From: Paenibacillus dauci
Lineage (GTDB): Bacteria; Bacillota; Bacilli; Paenibacillales; Paenibacillaceae
Assembly (NCBI RefSeq): GCF_000971985.1
Contig: NZ_KQ040798.1
Location: 62,001 to 126,000 of the forward strand
Reading direction: 5' to 3'
Length of the DNA stretch: 64,000 nt
Shown here: positions 26,579 through 36,084 of the stretch, piece by piece
Position numbering within the stretch: the stretch's first letter is position 1
Layout of the letters: each line of letters begins with the position of its first letter
The notes under the pieces: model-generated
The model's input: only the letters and a program-made list of their open reading frames with translations
What the model was told of the DNA's origin: nothing
The model's database searches: none
Translations under genes and position numbers: made by a program

Positions 26579-27198
26579 TCGGACTCACCTTCTTGGGAAC
26601 GTTGTCCCGCTAATTGATCTTGCTTATTAATCTGCTGTGTACATCCTTCCAGAAACAGTCCTGCTACAAATGAAGTGCGTTCATGCAGTTCCTGTTCCGT
26701 AAATTCGGGATTGAACATAATATCCATCTTGACCCGGTCCAGCATTCCGATATATGATTCGGCACACCAGCGCGGCTGCTGTACATTCGCTTCGATCAGC
26801 ACCTGCTGCACAATATCCATGTAACGGAAAATAAAATTACGCATATACTCCATCAATTCCGGATCATTATTCGGTGCGCGGAATACCAGTTTGGTATATT
26901 TCCTCCGTTCAAAATGATACGTTGTATGATGGGCTGCGATCACATGCAGTTTGTCTGCCAGCTGCCGGCAGTGCTGCAGCGCGTCCTGAAGCTTCTCCAG
27001 GAAATACTCGCAATCACGCCGGGTTACAGCCAGACATAATTCCTCTTTGCTTTTAAAGTATAAATATACGGTTCCTTTGGCAATTCCGGCTCGATGCGCG
27101 ATGTCTGAAATTTTCGTCTCATAAAAACCGTCCAATCCGAAAAGTTCATAGGCAGCATCCAATATTAATTCCAATTTGTCTCCTGTTGTGCCGCTCAT
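26575..27198 (-). CDS. TetR family transcriptional regulator
   Basis: 207 residues. The HTH (K-I-S-D-I-A-H-R-A-G-I-A-K-G-T-V-Y-L-Y-F) is near-consensus. GGAGG lies about 6 bases before the ATG. The last four bases overlap the ABC-F gene (ATGA), so the regulator may control its partner and itself; ligand unknown. Confidence 0.93.
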   Translation of the reverse strand: MSGTTGDKLELILDAAYELFGLDGFYETKISDIAHRAGIAKGTVYLYFKSKEELCLAVTRRDCEYFLEKLQDALQHCRQLADKLHVIAAHHTTYHFERRKYTKLVFRAPNNDPELMEYMRNFIFRYMDIVQQVLIEANVQQPRWCAESYIGMLDRVKMDIMFNPEFTEQELHERTSFVAGLFLEGCTQQINKQDQLAGQRSQEGESE

Positions 27199-27248
27199 CC
27201 GCCCACCTCCTCTATCTACAGCTTAATCCTACCCGGTGCAGGCTTAAG

Positions 27249-28082
27249 CTAAATTAAAAATAACAGTGCAGCCACCCCACCAACAATGGAACTGACTGCA
27301 TTCACCATATCATTGTTCATCCAGCGCCAGCCTCGTGCATGTATCGTAGGCTGACCACAGTGAACGGTAGTCTCTACTTGCTTGCCGCATACCGTGCAGC
27401 GGTACATTAGCTGTACGGTCGCTCCCAGATACGAATCGGCAAAACAACCTACTAGACCACCTACAAGACCTGCTGCCAGCATCAACCACCCGCCAGCAAT
27501 CGATGCTGTCCCCGCTGCTATGCTGCTCGCAGCAGGAAGTGGTGATACCAGCGTGAACAACCAAGCCGCCAGACCGATAATAAAGCCCGCCAGAGCTGCC
27601 GCTGTCGTCCCGCGAAATGAGACTCCACCGGAAGCGCCCGGCTCCAGTACACGTCCATTTAGCACGGAACGAGGCGGTTTACGGCTAAGGCTACCAATCT
27701 CGGTTGCCCAAGTATCGGCCGTCACAGTTGCCATGATGCCTATAAAACCAAGCGTCCAGCCCGGATGGGGCCAGATGGCATTACCGATACAGAGCAGCAT
27801 GCCCAAGCCTCCATTGGCAAATACCTGCCCGGCATCCCGGCGTGAACCTTTGGCATAATCCTGTTCCATACTTCGTTTACGCTCACGTTTCATTCGGGAT
27901 AATACACTGCCGCTGATAAAAAATAAAATCAGCAGGCCGAACCAGAATAAATTGCCAGCTCCGTAATAGATCGTTCCCATAATAGTCGCAGCTATTGCTC
28001 CTGATGCGGATAACCAGTGCTTATGATAACCAAGCGCCGCAAGCAGTCCGGCACAGACCAAACCAATCAACCAATCCATCAT
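27249..28082 (-). CDS. DUF92 family membrane protein
   Basis: 277 residues with about seven hydrophobic segments. Conserved words: R-D-A-G-Q-V-F-A-N-G-G (about residue 83), T-A-D-T-W-A-T-E-I-G and G-A-S-G-G-V-S-F-R-G-T. DUF92 is related to prenyl alcohol/phosphate kinases of plants (VTE6-like), so a CTP-dependent prenyl kinase role is possible but unproven. Its start overlaps the stop of the FAH-type gene (TAATG). Confidence 0.85.
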   Translation of the reverse strand: MMDWLIGLVCAGLLAALGYHKHWLSASGAIAATIMGTIYYGAGNLFWFGLLILFFISGSVLSRMKRERKRSMEQDYAKGSRRDAGQVFANGGLGMLLCIGNAIWPHPGWTLGFIGIMATVTADTWATEIGSLSRKPPRSVLNGRVLEPGASGGVSFRGTTAAALAGFIIGLAAWLFTLVSPLPAASSIAAGTASIAGGWLMLAAGLVGGLVGCFADSYLGATVQLMYRCTVCGKQVETTVHCGQPTIHARGWRWMNNDMVNAVSSIVGGVAALLFLI

Positions 28083-28705
28083 TAATCCGTGATGCGGCAG
28101 GTTCCCATGGAATTCCCCGCATAGATCAGTTCAAATGTGTCGCCGGCTGCTGTAGGACCCACACCTTCCGGTGTGCCGGTGAAAATAATATCGCCGGCTG
28201 CCAGACCGTACGTATCACCGATATGAGCAATAATCGTATCCAATGAAAAAATCATATTTCGTGTAGAACCCAACTGCACCTGCTGACCATTTTGTAGTAG
28301 TGCAAACTCCTGATTCAGCCATGCTTCCTGATCTGGAAACGGGATAAACTCTGTTACCGGCGCAGAATTTTTGAACCCTTTGGCTGCAGTCCATGGATGG
28401 CCTTTTTGTTTCAATACAGTCTGTACATCACGCAGAGTAAAGTCGATCCCCAGTGCCAGACCATTTACGAGCTGATCGGCTGTCATGCCCGGCTCGTAAT
28501 CCTGTCCGATTCGTACAACCAGTTCTGCTTCATAATGAATGCCTCCCTGATTAAAAGGAAGCTTCAGCTCGGCATCCTCCAGCTTTACGGCAGCATGGGA
28601 AGGCTTCAAAAAGATCATGGGTGAGGTTGGAACCTCATTGCCCAGTTCCTCTGCATGAAGACGATAATTACGGCCTACACAGTATACGTTTTGAATAGCG
28701 GTCAT
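28082..28705 (-). CDS. fumarylacetoacetate hydrolase family protein
   Basis: 207 residues, the short single-domain FAH fold. Y-C-V-G-R-N-Y near the start, H-Y-E-A-E-L-V-V (two glutamate metal ligands), the later G-I-D-F-T-L-R-D-V and G-T-P-E-G-V-G are diagnostic. Such enzymes cleave or decarboxylate acylpyruvates or related oxo-acids with Mg2+; the real substrate is unknown. Coupled to the DUF92 gene downstream. Confidence 0.92.
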   Translation of the reverse strand: MTAIQNVYCVGRNYRLHAEELGNEVPTSPMIFLKPSHAAVKLEDAELKLPFNQGGIHYEAELVVRIGQDYEPGMTADQLVNGLALGIDFTLRDVQTVLKQKGHPWTAAKGFKNSAPVTEFIPFPDQEAWLNQEFALLQNGQQVQLGSTRNMIFSLDTIIAHIGDTYGLAAGDIIFTGTPEGVGPTAAGDTFELIYAGNSMGTCRITD

Positions 28706-28747
28706 TGAACATTCTCCTCTGTATATGAATTGGTTCGATCACGCAGA

Positions 28748-30181
28748 TTATGAAATGGCATTGCCTTTGATATCAAATTGAATCGTACCGGACAGTGTCT
28801 GTAATCTTCGCAACAGCGCTTGTCCCTGATCTTCCGCCATCGGTACCGGCTGACTCAGATTCGCGGTATACGGAATGACCTGCATGCTGCAATCTCCTTT
28901 GACCGTGCATCTGGCCTGGAATACAGCGGTATCCCAGGTCTTTTCCGTCAGGGAATGGGTGAAAATAAAATTACCGGTACTGTAAGCAATCCATTTGCCT
29001 TTGTACTGCTCCAGTCCCTGCAGCACATGCGGATGCCCTCCGATGACCAGATCGGCTCCGGCATCGACAAAGCGATGTGCCAGATCGTTCTGATGTGCAA
29101 CTGTCGTATCCGAGCGTTCGACGCCCCAGTGAGCAATAACGACTACCAGATCGGCTTGACGATGGGCTTCCTGGATAGATGCTTCTGCAGCAGAAGCATC
29201 ATAGGCCGTAGCTACGCCAGGCTGGTTGGCTCCGGCGTTCCAACTGGTCTCCGGAATAACACGACTGAAACCGAGCAGCGCGATTTTGATCCCTTTACGC
29301 TGAAAATACACCGGCTCATAGGCACGCTTGCTGTCATTGCCGGCACCGACATAAGCGATGCCGCTGCTATCCAGCTGTCTGATTGTATCCTGCAGACCGG
29401 TAATTCCCTGATCCAGAATATGATTGTTGGCCAGATTCACGGCATCAATTCCGGCTTCGGCCATATGCGGAAGCGCCTGTGGCGACGATTTGAACGCGTA
29501 CGTTTTATCTGCAGCAGTCGTCGCCGAATCCGTCACCGGCGTCTCCAGATTCACTACGGACAGATCATCGGATGCGAACAGCTTGCGTACATACTCATAC
29601 GGATAATCATACCCTTTTTGAGCCAGTAGTTCACCGACTTTACCCGAGAACATGACGTCTCCGCCAAAGCTCATCGTTACGGTCTGTCCGGATGGTGCAG
29701 CAGGAGTTGCAGGCTGCAGATCGGCTGAAGGCTCTGCTGACAGCTGATCCGGCTGGGCCTGAGAAGATGGATTCTGCGCAGGTTCTGTTGCAGTTGACGC
29801 AGAGTCATCCTCTGCAGATTCGGAAGGCTGGGAATCTTTTGCAATCGAATCTGTGGCCGAATCCTGAGATACTTCAATGCTATCCGCAGAATTCGTCTCG
29901 CTTTGATTGTCTGTATTTTCATCGGAACTCGGTCTATCTTCTGTTGCGGTATGATCTGAAATGCCTGGTGCAGCCAGTCTGGCTGGCTGATCAGCTGCTG
30001 GTGAAATCGCAGCAGTCTGCTGTCCCTTTGGCTGTGCAACATGCAAGTAATACGCTCCGACCAGGACAATCGCAAGTGCGAGCCCGGTATTCAGCATAAT
30101 CCATAGCCGAATCCGGCGTCTGCGCCGCCTTTTGGCATCCAGTCTGTGTTGACGGGATTGTTCTGATCTCGTGGTATACAT
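28748..30181 (-). CDS. CapA family protein (PGA synthesis/phosphoesterase fold), membrane anchored
   Basis: 477 residues. A basic N-terminus precedes one membrane segment (about 28-47), then a long low-complexity linker rich in S, D, A, Q and P (about 50-165), then the CapA domain: M-S-F-G-G-D-V-M-F, N-L-E-T-P-V, N-H-I-L-D and G-H-P-H-V-L-Q-G-L-E, the metal-binding motifs of this calcineurin-like fold. Family members support poly-gamma-glutamate capsule formation, but no capB/capC genes are adjacent, so the link is uncertain. Single gene. Confidence 0.9.
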   Translation of the reverse strand: MYTTRSEQSRQHRLDAKRRRRRRIRLWIMLNTGLALAIVLVGAYYLHVAQPKGQQTAAISPAADQPARLAAPGISDHTATEDRPSSDENTDNQSETNSADSIEVSQDSATDSIAKDSQPSESAEDDSASTATEPAQNPSSQAQPDQLSAEPSADLQPATPAAPSGQTVTMSFGGDVMFSGKVGELLAQKGYDYPYEYVRKLFASDDLSVVNLETPVTDSATTAADKTYAFKSSPQALPHMAEAGIDAVNLANNHILDQGITGLQDTIRQLDSSGIAYVGAGNDSKRAYEPVYFQRKGIKIALLGFSRVIPETSWNAGANQPGVATAYDASAAEASIQEAHRQADLVVVIAHWGVERSDTTVAHQNDLAHRFVDAGADLVIGGHPHVLQGLEQYKGKWIAYSTGNFIFTHSLTEKTWDTAVFQARCTVKGDCSMQVIPYTANLSQPVPMAEDQGQALLRRLQTLSGTIQFDIKGNAIS

Positions 30182-30337
30182 AGAATACTCCTTTAATTAT
30201 ACGTCCTGTCTATTATAGCAGGTTACACTTACAGGCGGAAAGAATAGCGTATCCACCGATAATGCAGTCTTCATAGATCACTCGTACTTATTTGGGAAAA
30301 GATACAAGATATATGTCCAGTTTATTGTAAACATGCA

Positions 30338-30370
30338 CAAAAGCCCTCCACCAGACGTAAAGGGCTTTTG
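30338..30370. terminator. bidirectional terminator
   Basis: CAAAAGCCCT pairs with AGGGCTTTTG around 13 bases. It lies 110 bases past the heme operon. Confidence 0.75.
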
Positions 30371-30480
30371 ATTGATTATTGATTGAGTTCTATAAATCAT
30401 TGTGATGTATCTGGTATACCTGTCATACATCATTTGTCTGATCCGTGATTACTTATACACTTTACGAAATGGAATTCGGT

Positions 30481-31914
30481 TTAACGAACACCGTCCGGTA
30501 ATTGTACAGCACGCTGCGCTTCTGCAGCTGCCGCATCCCGGGCAGTACGAATACAATCAGGTAGTCCGACTCCATCATATCCGGCACCCAGTAGTATCAA
30601 GCCCGGGCGCTGCTCTGCCAGCTCTGCACGCAGCTGGGCAATATCCTTCATATGTCCAACAGGATACTGCGGCATAGAACGATGCAGACGTGTAATCTCC
30701 GTAAAGATCGGCGTTGCTTCAATCCCCATCAGTTCCTTCATATCGCGCAGTACACGCCGTGTAATCTCTTCGTCGCTCTCATCGACGATTTCCTCATCGC
30801 CTGCACGCCCCACATAAAAGCGCATCAGTACCCGATCATCCGGGCTGGTATGCAGCCATTTGGTGGAGGTCCAGGTACATGCTGTAATCGTGCGTCCTTC
30901 CTTGCGTGGTACGAGGAATCCGGAACCATCATATTCGGTCTCTATATCCTTGCGGTCAAAAGCCATTACCACATTCGCTACCGATACATAGTTAATCCGG
31001 TCCAGTGCAGATGTATCCGTGTGTGGCTTCAGCAGTGGCGCCGCTGCAAAAGTAGGAACCGTAATAATTACATGTTCCGCTTCGAGTGTACTACCATCGC
31101 TCAGAGTGATCGTATACAGTCCATCCTGATAGTTGATAGACTCTGCACCCGTATTCAGCTTCAGCTGCACTGAATCGCTCAGCGACTGCTCCAGACGTTC
31201 GGTTAGACTCTGCAGACCGCCGCGAAAAGTATAAAAGGCACTTTTCTTGGTTCCTGTATGAGTCTCTACCGGTTTGCGTCCGGTATTCATGCCTTTGATC
31301 AGACTGCCATACTCGCGCTCTACCGCACAAAATTGCGGGAAGGTAGCCTGCAGGCTGAGTTTGCGTGTATCCCCTGCGTAAATGCCTGCCAGCAGCGGCT
31401 CGGTTACATTTTCCAATACTTCCTTGCCAAGACGACGTTCGATAAAGTCACCCAATGACTCATCTTCTCCATCCATTTTGGGCGGCAGCAGGAAATCTTC
31501 CAGTGCGCGGATCTTGCCATCCATCGAGATCAGGTCACTTTCCATAAAGGGACGCAGCTCAGTCGGGATGCCAAGTACAAGACCCGATGGCATCGGATGC
31601 AGCTTGCCATCATGCAGGATATAGGTTTTTTTGGCATTCGGATTGGTCGTTACCAGATCGTCTCCCAAGCCTACCTCTTCAGCCAATTCGGTCATGGCTG
31701 TCTTACGGGCCAGATAGGAATCGGGCCCTTTTTCAATTACAAATCCGTCACGATGCAGCGTATGCACCTTGCCACCGAGTGAACCGGACTGCTCTATAAT
31801 CGTAATCTGTGGCGTCAATTCCTGCTCCGCAAAGAACTTGCGCATATAAAAAGCGGCACTCAGACCCGTAATCCCGCCGCCTATAACTGCAATACGACGT
31901 TCAGATGAAGTCAT
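30481..31914 (-). CDS. hemY: coproporphyrinogen III oxidase (HemY/CgoX)
   Basis: 477 residues. FAD-binding G-G-G-I-T-G-L at residues 12-18, and the C-terminal G-Y-D-G-V-G-L-P-D motif of HemG/HemY-type oxidases. In monoderm bacteria this enzyme oxidises coproporphyrinogen to coproporphyrin III before iron insertion. It is the last gene of the hemE-hemH-hemY operon; its ATG overlaps the hemH stop (TAATG). Confidence 0.95.
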   Translation of the reverse strand: MTSSERRIAVIGGGITGLSAAFYMRKFFAEQELTPQITIIEQSGSLGGKVHTLHRDGFVIEKGPDSYLARKTAMTELAEEVGLGDDLVTTNPNAKKTYILHDGKLHPMPSGLVLGIPTELRPFMESDLISMDGKIRALEDFLLPPKMDGEDESLGDFIERRLGKEVLENVTEPLLAGIYAGDTRKLSLQATFPQFCAVEREYGSLIKGMNTGRKPVETHTGTKKSAFYTFRGGLQSLTERLEQSLSDSVQLKLNTGAESINYQDGLYTITLSDGSTLEAEHVIITVPTFAAAPLLKPHTDTSALDRINYVSVANVVMAFDRKDIETEYDGSGFLVPRKEGRTITACTWTSTKWLHTSPDDRVLMRFYVGRAGDEEIVDESDEEITRRVLRDMKELMGIEATPIFTEITRLHRSMPQYPVGHMKDIAQLRAELAEQRPGLILLGAGYDGVGLPDCIRTARDAAAAEAQRAVQLPDGVR

Positions 31915-32864
31915 TAGACATGCACCTCTTTGTATTTACGGAGTACTTCGTCAGCCAGCAGCTCCATGTATAACGGGTCTGTATTCAGGGAATCAATACG
32001 CATCAGACGCATATCAATCTCTTGCGCCAACTCCTGGGCTTCGATATCGAGATCATACAGAACCTCCAGATGGTCGGAAACGAATCCGATTGGAGCGACC
32101 AGTACGTACTCGACCTGCTGTTCACGCAGTTCCTGCATCGTATCCAGCACATCCGGTCCCAGCCACGGCTCGGCTGTACGACCGGCACTTTGCCAGGTGA
32201 ACTGCCAGGATGGCACATTGGCACGTTCCGCAATTGCTGCAGAAGTCTCCAGCAGCTGGTCGCGATACGGATCACCCATGCTCAGGATTCGCTCGGGCAG
32301 ACTGTGAGCGCTAAACAGTACGCGTACCTGATCACGTGTAGCCCCAGCTTCTTCAAACAGCTCCAGCTTCGCATTGACACGATTGGACAGCGTCTCGATC
32401 AGTTTTGGATGCATATGATAACTCTCGATAAATGAGATATTCAGATGATGCTCCTCGGCTGTCTGTTTGGCACGCTTGATATACGTACCTACACTCATCG
32501 TGGAATAATGCGGCGCCAGTACGATACCGATTGCTTCTGTAATACCATCCTGTACCATCTGCTTTACACCGTCTTCGATAAATGGGAACGCGTGCTTAAG
32601 ACCTTGATAGCATACAAATTCCACATCGGAACCGGAGGCGAGTTCATTCAGCGCACGCTGCATACCAGCTACCTGATTATCTGTATTTTCACGCAGCGGG
32701 AATACCCCGCCAACAATCGCTTCATAACGATCTTTCAATTCTTTTAATTGCTCCGGGCTAGGCGCATTGCCGCGACGGATATGCGTATAATAGGCTTCTA
32801 CGTCCTCCAGACTTGCCGGAGTACCATAGGACATTACGAGAACACCAATTTTCTTGTTTGCCAT
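31914..32864 (-). CDS. hemH: coproporphyrin III ferrochelatase (HemH/CpfC)
   Basis: 316 residues, soluble. The conserved F-S-A-H-S-L-P-E (about residue 185) gives the catalytic histidine, and a later E-x5-D region (Y-D-L-D-I-E-A-Q-E) the acidic helix. It inserts ferrous iron into coproporphyrin III. Gap of 31 bases after hemE; overlaps hemY by one base. GAGGTGA lies about 7 bases before the ATG. Confidence 0.96.
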   Translation of the reverse strand: MANKKIGVLVMSYGTPASLEDVEAYYTHIRRGNAPSPEQLKELKDRYEAIVGGVFPLRENTDNQVAGMQRALNELASGSDVEFVCYQGLKHAFPFIEDGVKQMVQDGITEAIGIVLAPHYSTMSVGTYIKRAKQTAEEHHLNISFIESYHMHPKLIETLSNRVNAKLELFEEAGATRDQVRVLFSAHSLPERILSMGDPYRDQLLETSAAIAERANVPSWQFTWQSAGRTAEPWLGPDVLDTMQELREQQVEYVLVAPIGFVSDHLEVLYDLDIEAQELAQEIDMRLMRIDSLNTDPLYMELLADEVLRKYKEVHV

Positions 32865-32895
32865 TACAAATCACCTCAGTCAAAGTAATAAACGA

Positions 32896-33954
32896 TTATT
32901 TGGATGTTGTACGCTGCTGCAGAACCTGTGCAGAATACTCATGCACATAGTCAGTCAATTCTTTTAATTTATCAATGGAAGCTTCCGGGAACAGTCCATG
33001 ACCCAGGTTAAAGATATAACCGGGCTCCTGCAATCCTTCATCAATAATTCGCTTGGCATGCTGATGAATCAGTTCGGACGGACCTGTCAGCACATAAGGA
33101 TCCAGATTCCCCTGTACGGCATAATTGCCACCCAGCCTGCGGCGTCCTTCGTTAATCGATACCCGCCAGTCGAGTCCAATCACATCAACAGGCAGACCAT
33201 TCAGCTCAGGCAGCAGTTCACCTGAACTCACACCCGGGAAATAGATCTTCGGTACGTCCAGATCACGCAGTTCGTCAAAAATATAACGAATCGTCGGCAA
33301 TACATAAGTACGGAAATCAGCCGGAGAGAGCGCTCCAACCCAGCTATCAAACAGCTGGAAGGCTTTGCCTCCATTCTCGACATGTTTGCGCAGATAGGTG
33401 GCTACCATATCGCCCAGCTTGCGCATCAGACTATGCCACAATTCGGGCTCGCTGTACATCATCGTCTTGGTACGAATATAGCTCTTCGAAGGTCTCCCTT
33501 CGATCAGGTAACTGGCAATCGTAAACGGTGCTCCGGCAAAAGTAATCAACGGCACATCCAGCTCACGATCCAGAATACGGATCGTCTCCAGTACATGGGA
33601 CAGATCGCGCTCTACATTAATGGGACGCAGACGCTCCACATCAGCTGCAGTACGAATCGGGTTATCAATAACAGGTCCGATATTTTTGACGATATCAAAA
33701 TCGATACCGATCGAAGCCACCGGATTCATAATATCCGAATATAAAATAGCCGCATCGACCCCAAGCTTGCGAACAGGCATCAAGGTCACTTCGGCAGCCA
33801 GTTCAGGCTGCTGGCAAATTTCCAGCAGGCTGTATTTTTCTTTGATTTTCTGATAGTCCGGATCATAGCGCCCTGCCTGTCTCATATACCAGACCGGCAG
33901 ACGGTCGATATCCTGTTTGCGACAGGCGCGTATGAAGGAGTCATTATAAGTCAT
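32896..33954 (-). CDS. hemE: uroporphyrinogen decarboxylase
   Basis: 352 residues. W-Y-M-R-Q-A-G-R-Y near the N-terminus carries the substrate-binding arginines; the aspartate in Y-S-D-I-M-N is the catalytic one. It removes four carboxyl groups from uroporphyrinogen III. GGAGG lies 8 bases before ATG 33954, matching family length (about 353); the frame continues to 34008 without family support. First gene of the operon. Confidence 0.97.
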   Translation of the reverse strand: MTYNDSFIRACRKQDIDRLPVWYMRQAGRYDPDYQKIKEKYSLLEICQQPELAAEVTLMPVRKLGVDAAILYSDIMNPVASIGIDFDIVKNIGPVIDNPIRTAADVERLRPINVERDLSHVLETIRILDRELDVPLITFAGAPFTIASYLIEGRPSKSYIRTKTMMYSEPELWHSLMRKLGDMVATYLRKHVENGGKAFQLFDSWVGALSPADFRTYVLPTIRYIFDELRDLDVPKIYFPGVSSGELLPELNGLPVDVIGLDWRVSINEGRRRLGGNYAVQGNLDPYVLTGPSELIHQHAKRIIDEGLQEPGYIFNLGHGLFPEASIDKLKELTDYVHEYSAQVLQQRTTSK

Positions 33955-34226
33955 GAATGGGTCCTCCGCGTCAGTAAATGGGCTTGACTTATGTTGTGCC
34001 AAACGCATTCAAATTATTTTCCGCAATAAAAATACTCACAAGTTAATTATGCGCTTTTTCGGGAGAGGTAACAACCTCCCTACTATGAATATCCAATGAC
34101 AATCCTATGAACGGGGCTGGACAGACGAAGGATGTGAAGCGAATAAATAAAATGGCATTTTCTGTTTCACTAGATGAAAACGTGTTTTGTTTTTCCTGTT
34201 TATCTGCTACAATAACAATCTAGTGG

Positions 34227-34244
34227 GTATAACATATGGTATAC
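34227..34244. promoter_or_regulatory. palindrome upstream of the MFS gene
   Basis: GTATA-A-CATATG-G-TATAC, an 18-base palindrome with a single mismatched pair, 36 bases before the MFS start and overlapping a TATACT that could be its -10. A candidate repressor site; no regulator gene is adjacent. Confidence 0.4.
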
Positions 34245-34279
34245 TAATAGAATGGACTTTTTTAAGGAAGTGAAACAGG

Positions 34280-35521
34280 ATGCGCTTTTCAAAATCAAAA
34301 TTGGAGTCCTGGCAGATCAATTTGATGGTGCTATGGTTCGGCCAATTTCTTGTTAACGCCGGGACGACAATGATCGTTCCTTTTATTGCTCTCTACCTGT
34401 CGCAGGACATTGGTGTACAGGGTGAGCATCAGATTGCAATCTGGTCCGGAGTAATCTTCGCGGCCAACTTTGTCACCTCGTTTATTTTCCAGCCGCTCTG
34501 GGGTAAATTATCCGACCAGTACGGACGCAAAGTCATGCTGTTACGTTCGGGGTTCGGGATGGCGATTGTTTTTACAGCCATGGGTTTTGCTACGCAAGCA
34601 TGGCATTTACTCGTACTGCGTCTGATCAACGGGACGATCTCGGGTTTCAATCCGGCATCCACCTCCCTGATCTCCAGTAATACCCCCAAGGAAAAAATGG
34701 GTTTTGCCATGGGAATCAGTCAATCCGGCACCGTAGCCGGCAGCATTCTCGGACCGCTTATCGGCGGTATCATGGCAGACACTGTCGGTTTCCGTTATAT
34801 TTTCTACATTACAGGTGCTTGTATTTTTATGGCGAGTCTGCTGGCTCTGTTCCTCGTTAGAGAGAAGTTCGACCGCTCTGCTGCTGCACAGATGCCCAAA
34901 GTATCGGTATTATCCGGTCTGCGTGAGCTGAGCCTGACACCGCAGCTGCCCGCTCTGTTCACTGTCACTCTGCTGCTGCAGTTCGCCATGATCAGTCCGA
35001 TGACCCTGCTGCCTCTGTATGTACAGAAATTGCAGGGTTCGATAGAGAATCTTGCTTTTTGGTCAGGTCTGGTCAGCGCCGTCACCGGTCTGTCGAATAT
35101 GCTCATGGCACCTATACTCGGAAAGGTCAGCGACAAGTATGGAGCACATAGGGTACTTACCTTTTCCCTGATTGGTGCCGGGCTAATGCTGATCCCGCAG
35201 GCTTTTGTGCAGAACGTCGGCCAGCTCATTGCCGTGCGGTTTCTGATGGGATTATGTATGGGCGGTCTGCTGCCAAGCGTCAATTCGCTGATCCGTTACT
35301 ACACGCCGGATGGCATGGAGAGTCGTGCATTTGGCTTTAACAGCAGTACGACTGCCCTCGGCAATATGACTGGCTCTGTCATGGGTGGTGTACTGGCAGG
35401 GTTTATCGGTATCGAGGGATTATTCATCATGTCAGGGATCATGCTGCTGCTTAATATGTTATGGGTACGAACCAAGCTGTATACCCGCCCAACTGCCGAC
35501 AAGCATCATCGCTCTGCTTAA
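34280..35521 (+). CDS. MFS multidrug-type efflux transporter
   Basis: 413 residues with twelve hydrophobic segments. Motif A (G-K-L-S-D-Q-Y-G-R-K, about residue 75) and motif C-like G-x-x-x-G-P-x-x-G-G (G-S-I-L-G-P-L-I-G-G, about residue 154) mark a proton-driven drug antiporter of the 12-TM group. AAGGAAG lies about 7 bases before the ATG. Single gene, divergent from hemE, with its own terminator. Confidence 0.93.
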   Translation: MRFSKSKLESWQINLMVLWFGQFLVNAGTTMIVPFIALYLSQDIGVQGEHQIAIWSGVIFAANFVTSFIFQPLWGKLSDQYGRKVMLLRSGFGMAIVFTAMGFATQAWHLLVLRLINGTISGFNPASTSLISSNTPKEKMGFAMGISQSGTVAGSILGPLIGGIMADTVGFRYIFYITGACIFMASLLALFLVREKFDRSAAAQMPKVSVLSGLRELSLTPQLPALFTVTLLLQFAMISPMTLLPLYVQKLQGSIENLAFWSGLVSAVTGLSNMLMAPILGKVSDKYGAHRVLTFSLIGAGLMLIPQAFVQNVGQLIAVRFLMGLCMGGLLPSVNSLIRYYTPDGMESRAFGFNSSTTALGNMTGSVMGGVLAGFIGIEGLFIMSGIMLLLNMLWVRTKLYTRPTADKHHRSA

Positions 35522-35576
35522 AATTGTGGATATACCAGAATTTTATTTTTTGGCATATTCCCGATCTCTATAAAGT

Positions 35577-35623
35577 AAAAGAGGCTGTACGATCCTATAA
35601 TCAGGATGGTACAGCCTCTTTTT
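35577..35623 (+). terminator. terminator of the MFS gene
   Basis: AAAAGAGGCTGTAC pairs with GTACAGCCTCTTTT, plus an inner ATCCT/AGGAT; T-run follows. Confidence 0.92.
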
Positions 35624-35881
35624 ACTAAACACTACATTTTTATCAATACTGCATTATTTTTAACCATTATCCTATAGTACAGCATTTTCAAAACAAACAT
35701 TCCTCTATAATCGCCACGAATCGCAGCATGACACCATTCCATACTCTTGTATGCTGTAGCAGACCTCAGCCTGTCATTTGCCATGGATCACTCGGTTGCC
35801 TCTGCTGTCTATTCCCATCCATCAGCTGCTCTCGGAACCATATCGTAATCCAGTAACAATACTACATCAGAGTGAAGGTAT

Positions 35882-35975
35882 GGGAATTGGGTCAAAGGAC
35901 GACCCTGGAGCCAGGGAATCCACCTTTTCTCCCATCGCGGATTCCCTGGCTCCACCGGAGGACGTGACCTAATCC
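35882..35975. repeat. long imperfect palindrome in a gene-free stretch
   Basis: A perfect 15-base arm pair (GGAGCCAGGGAATCC at 35907-35921, its complement at 35939-35953) encloses 17 bases; outside it, GGTCA and TGACC and flanking bases also pair. No T-run follows on either strand, so it is not a normal terminator. The whole stretch 35624-36084 holds no convincing gene. Confidence 0.65.
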
Positions 35976-36084
35976 TATTCCATAACGGATATTGATACAC
36001 CTCTTCAGTATCCAAAAACAGCCAATCAACAAAGCACTTATACACTTATGCCACTATACGCAGTAGCCTGCTCAAAAACCAATG

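Noticed and set aside
35809-36045. Minus-strand open frame of 78 codons with GTG start
   Set aside because: No Shine-Dalgarno, no recognised domain, and it runs through the palindrome at 35.9 kb, whose pairing explains its odd composition.
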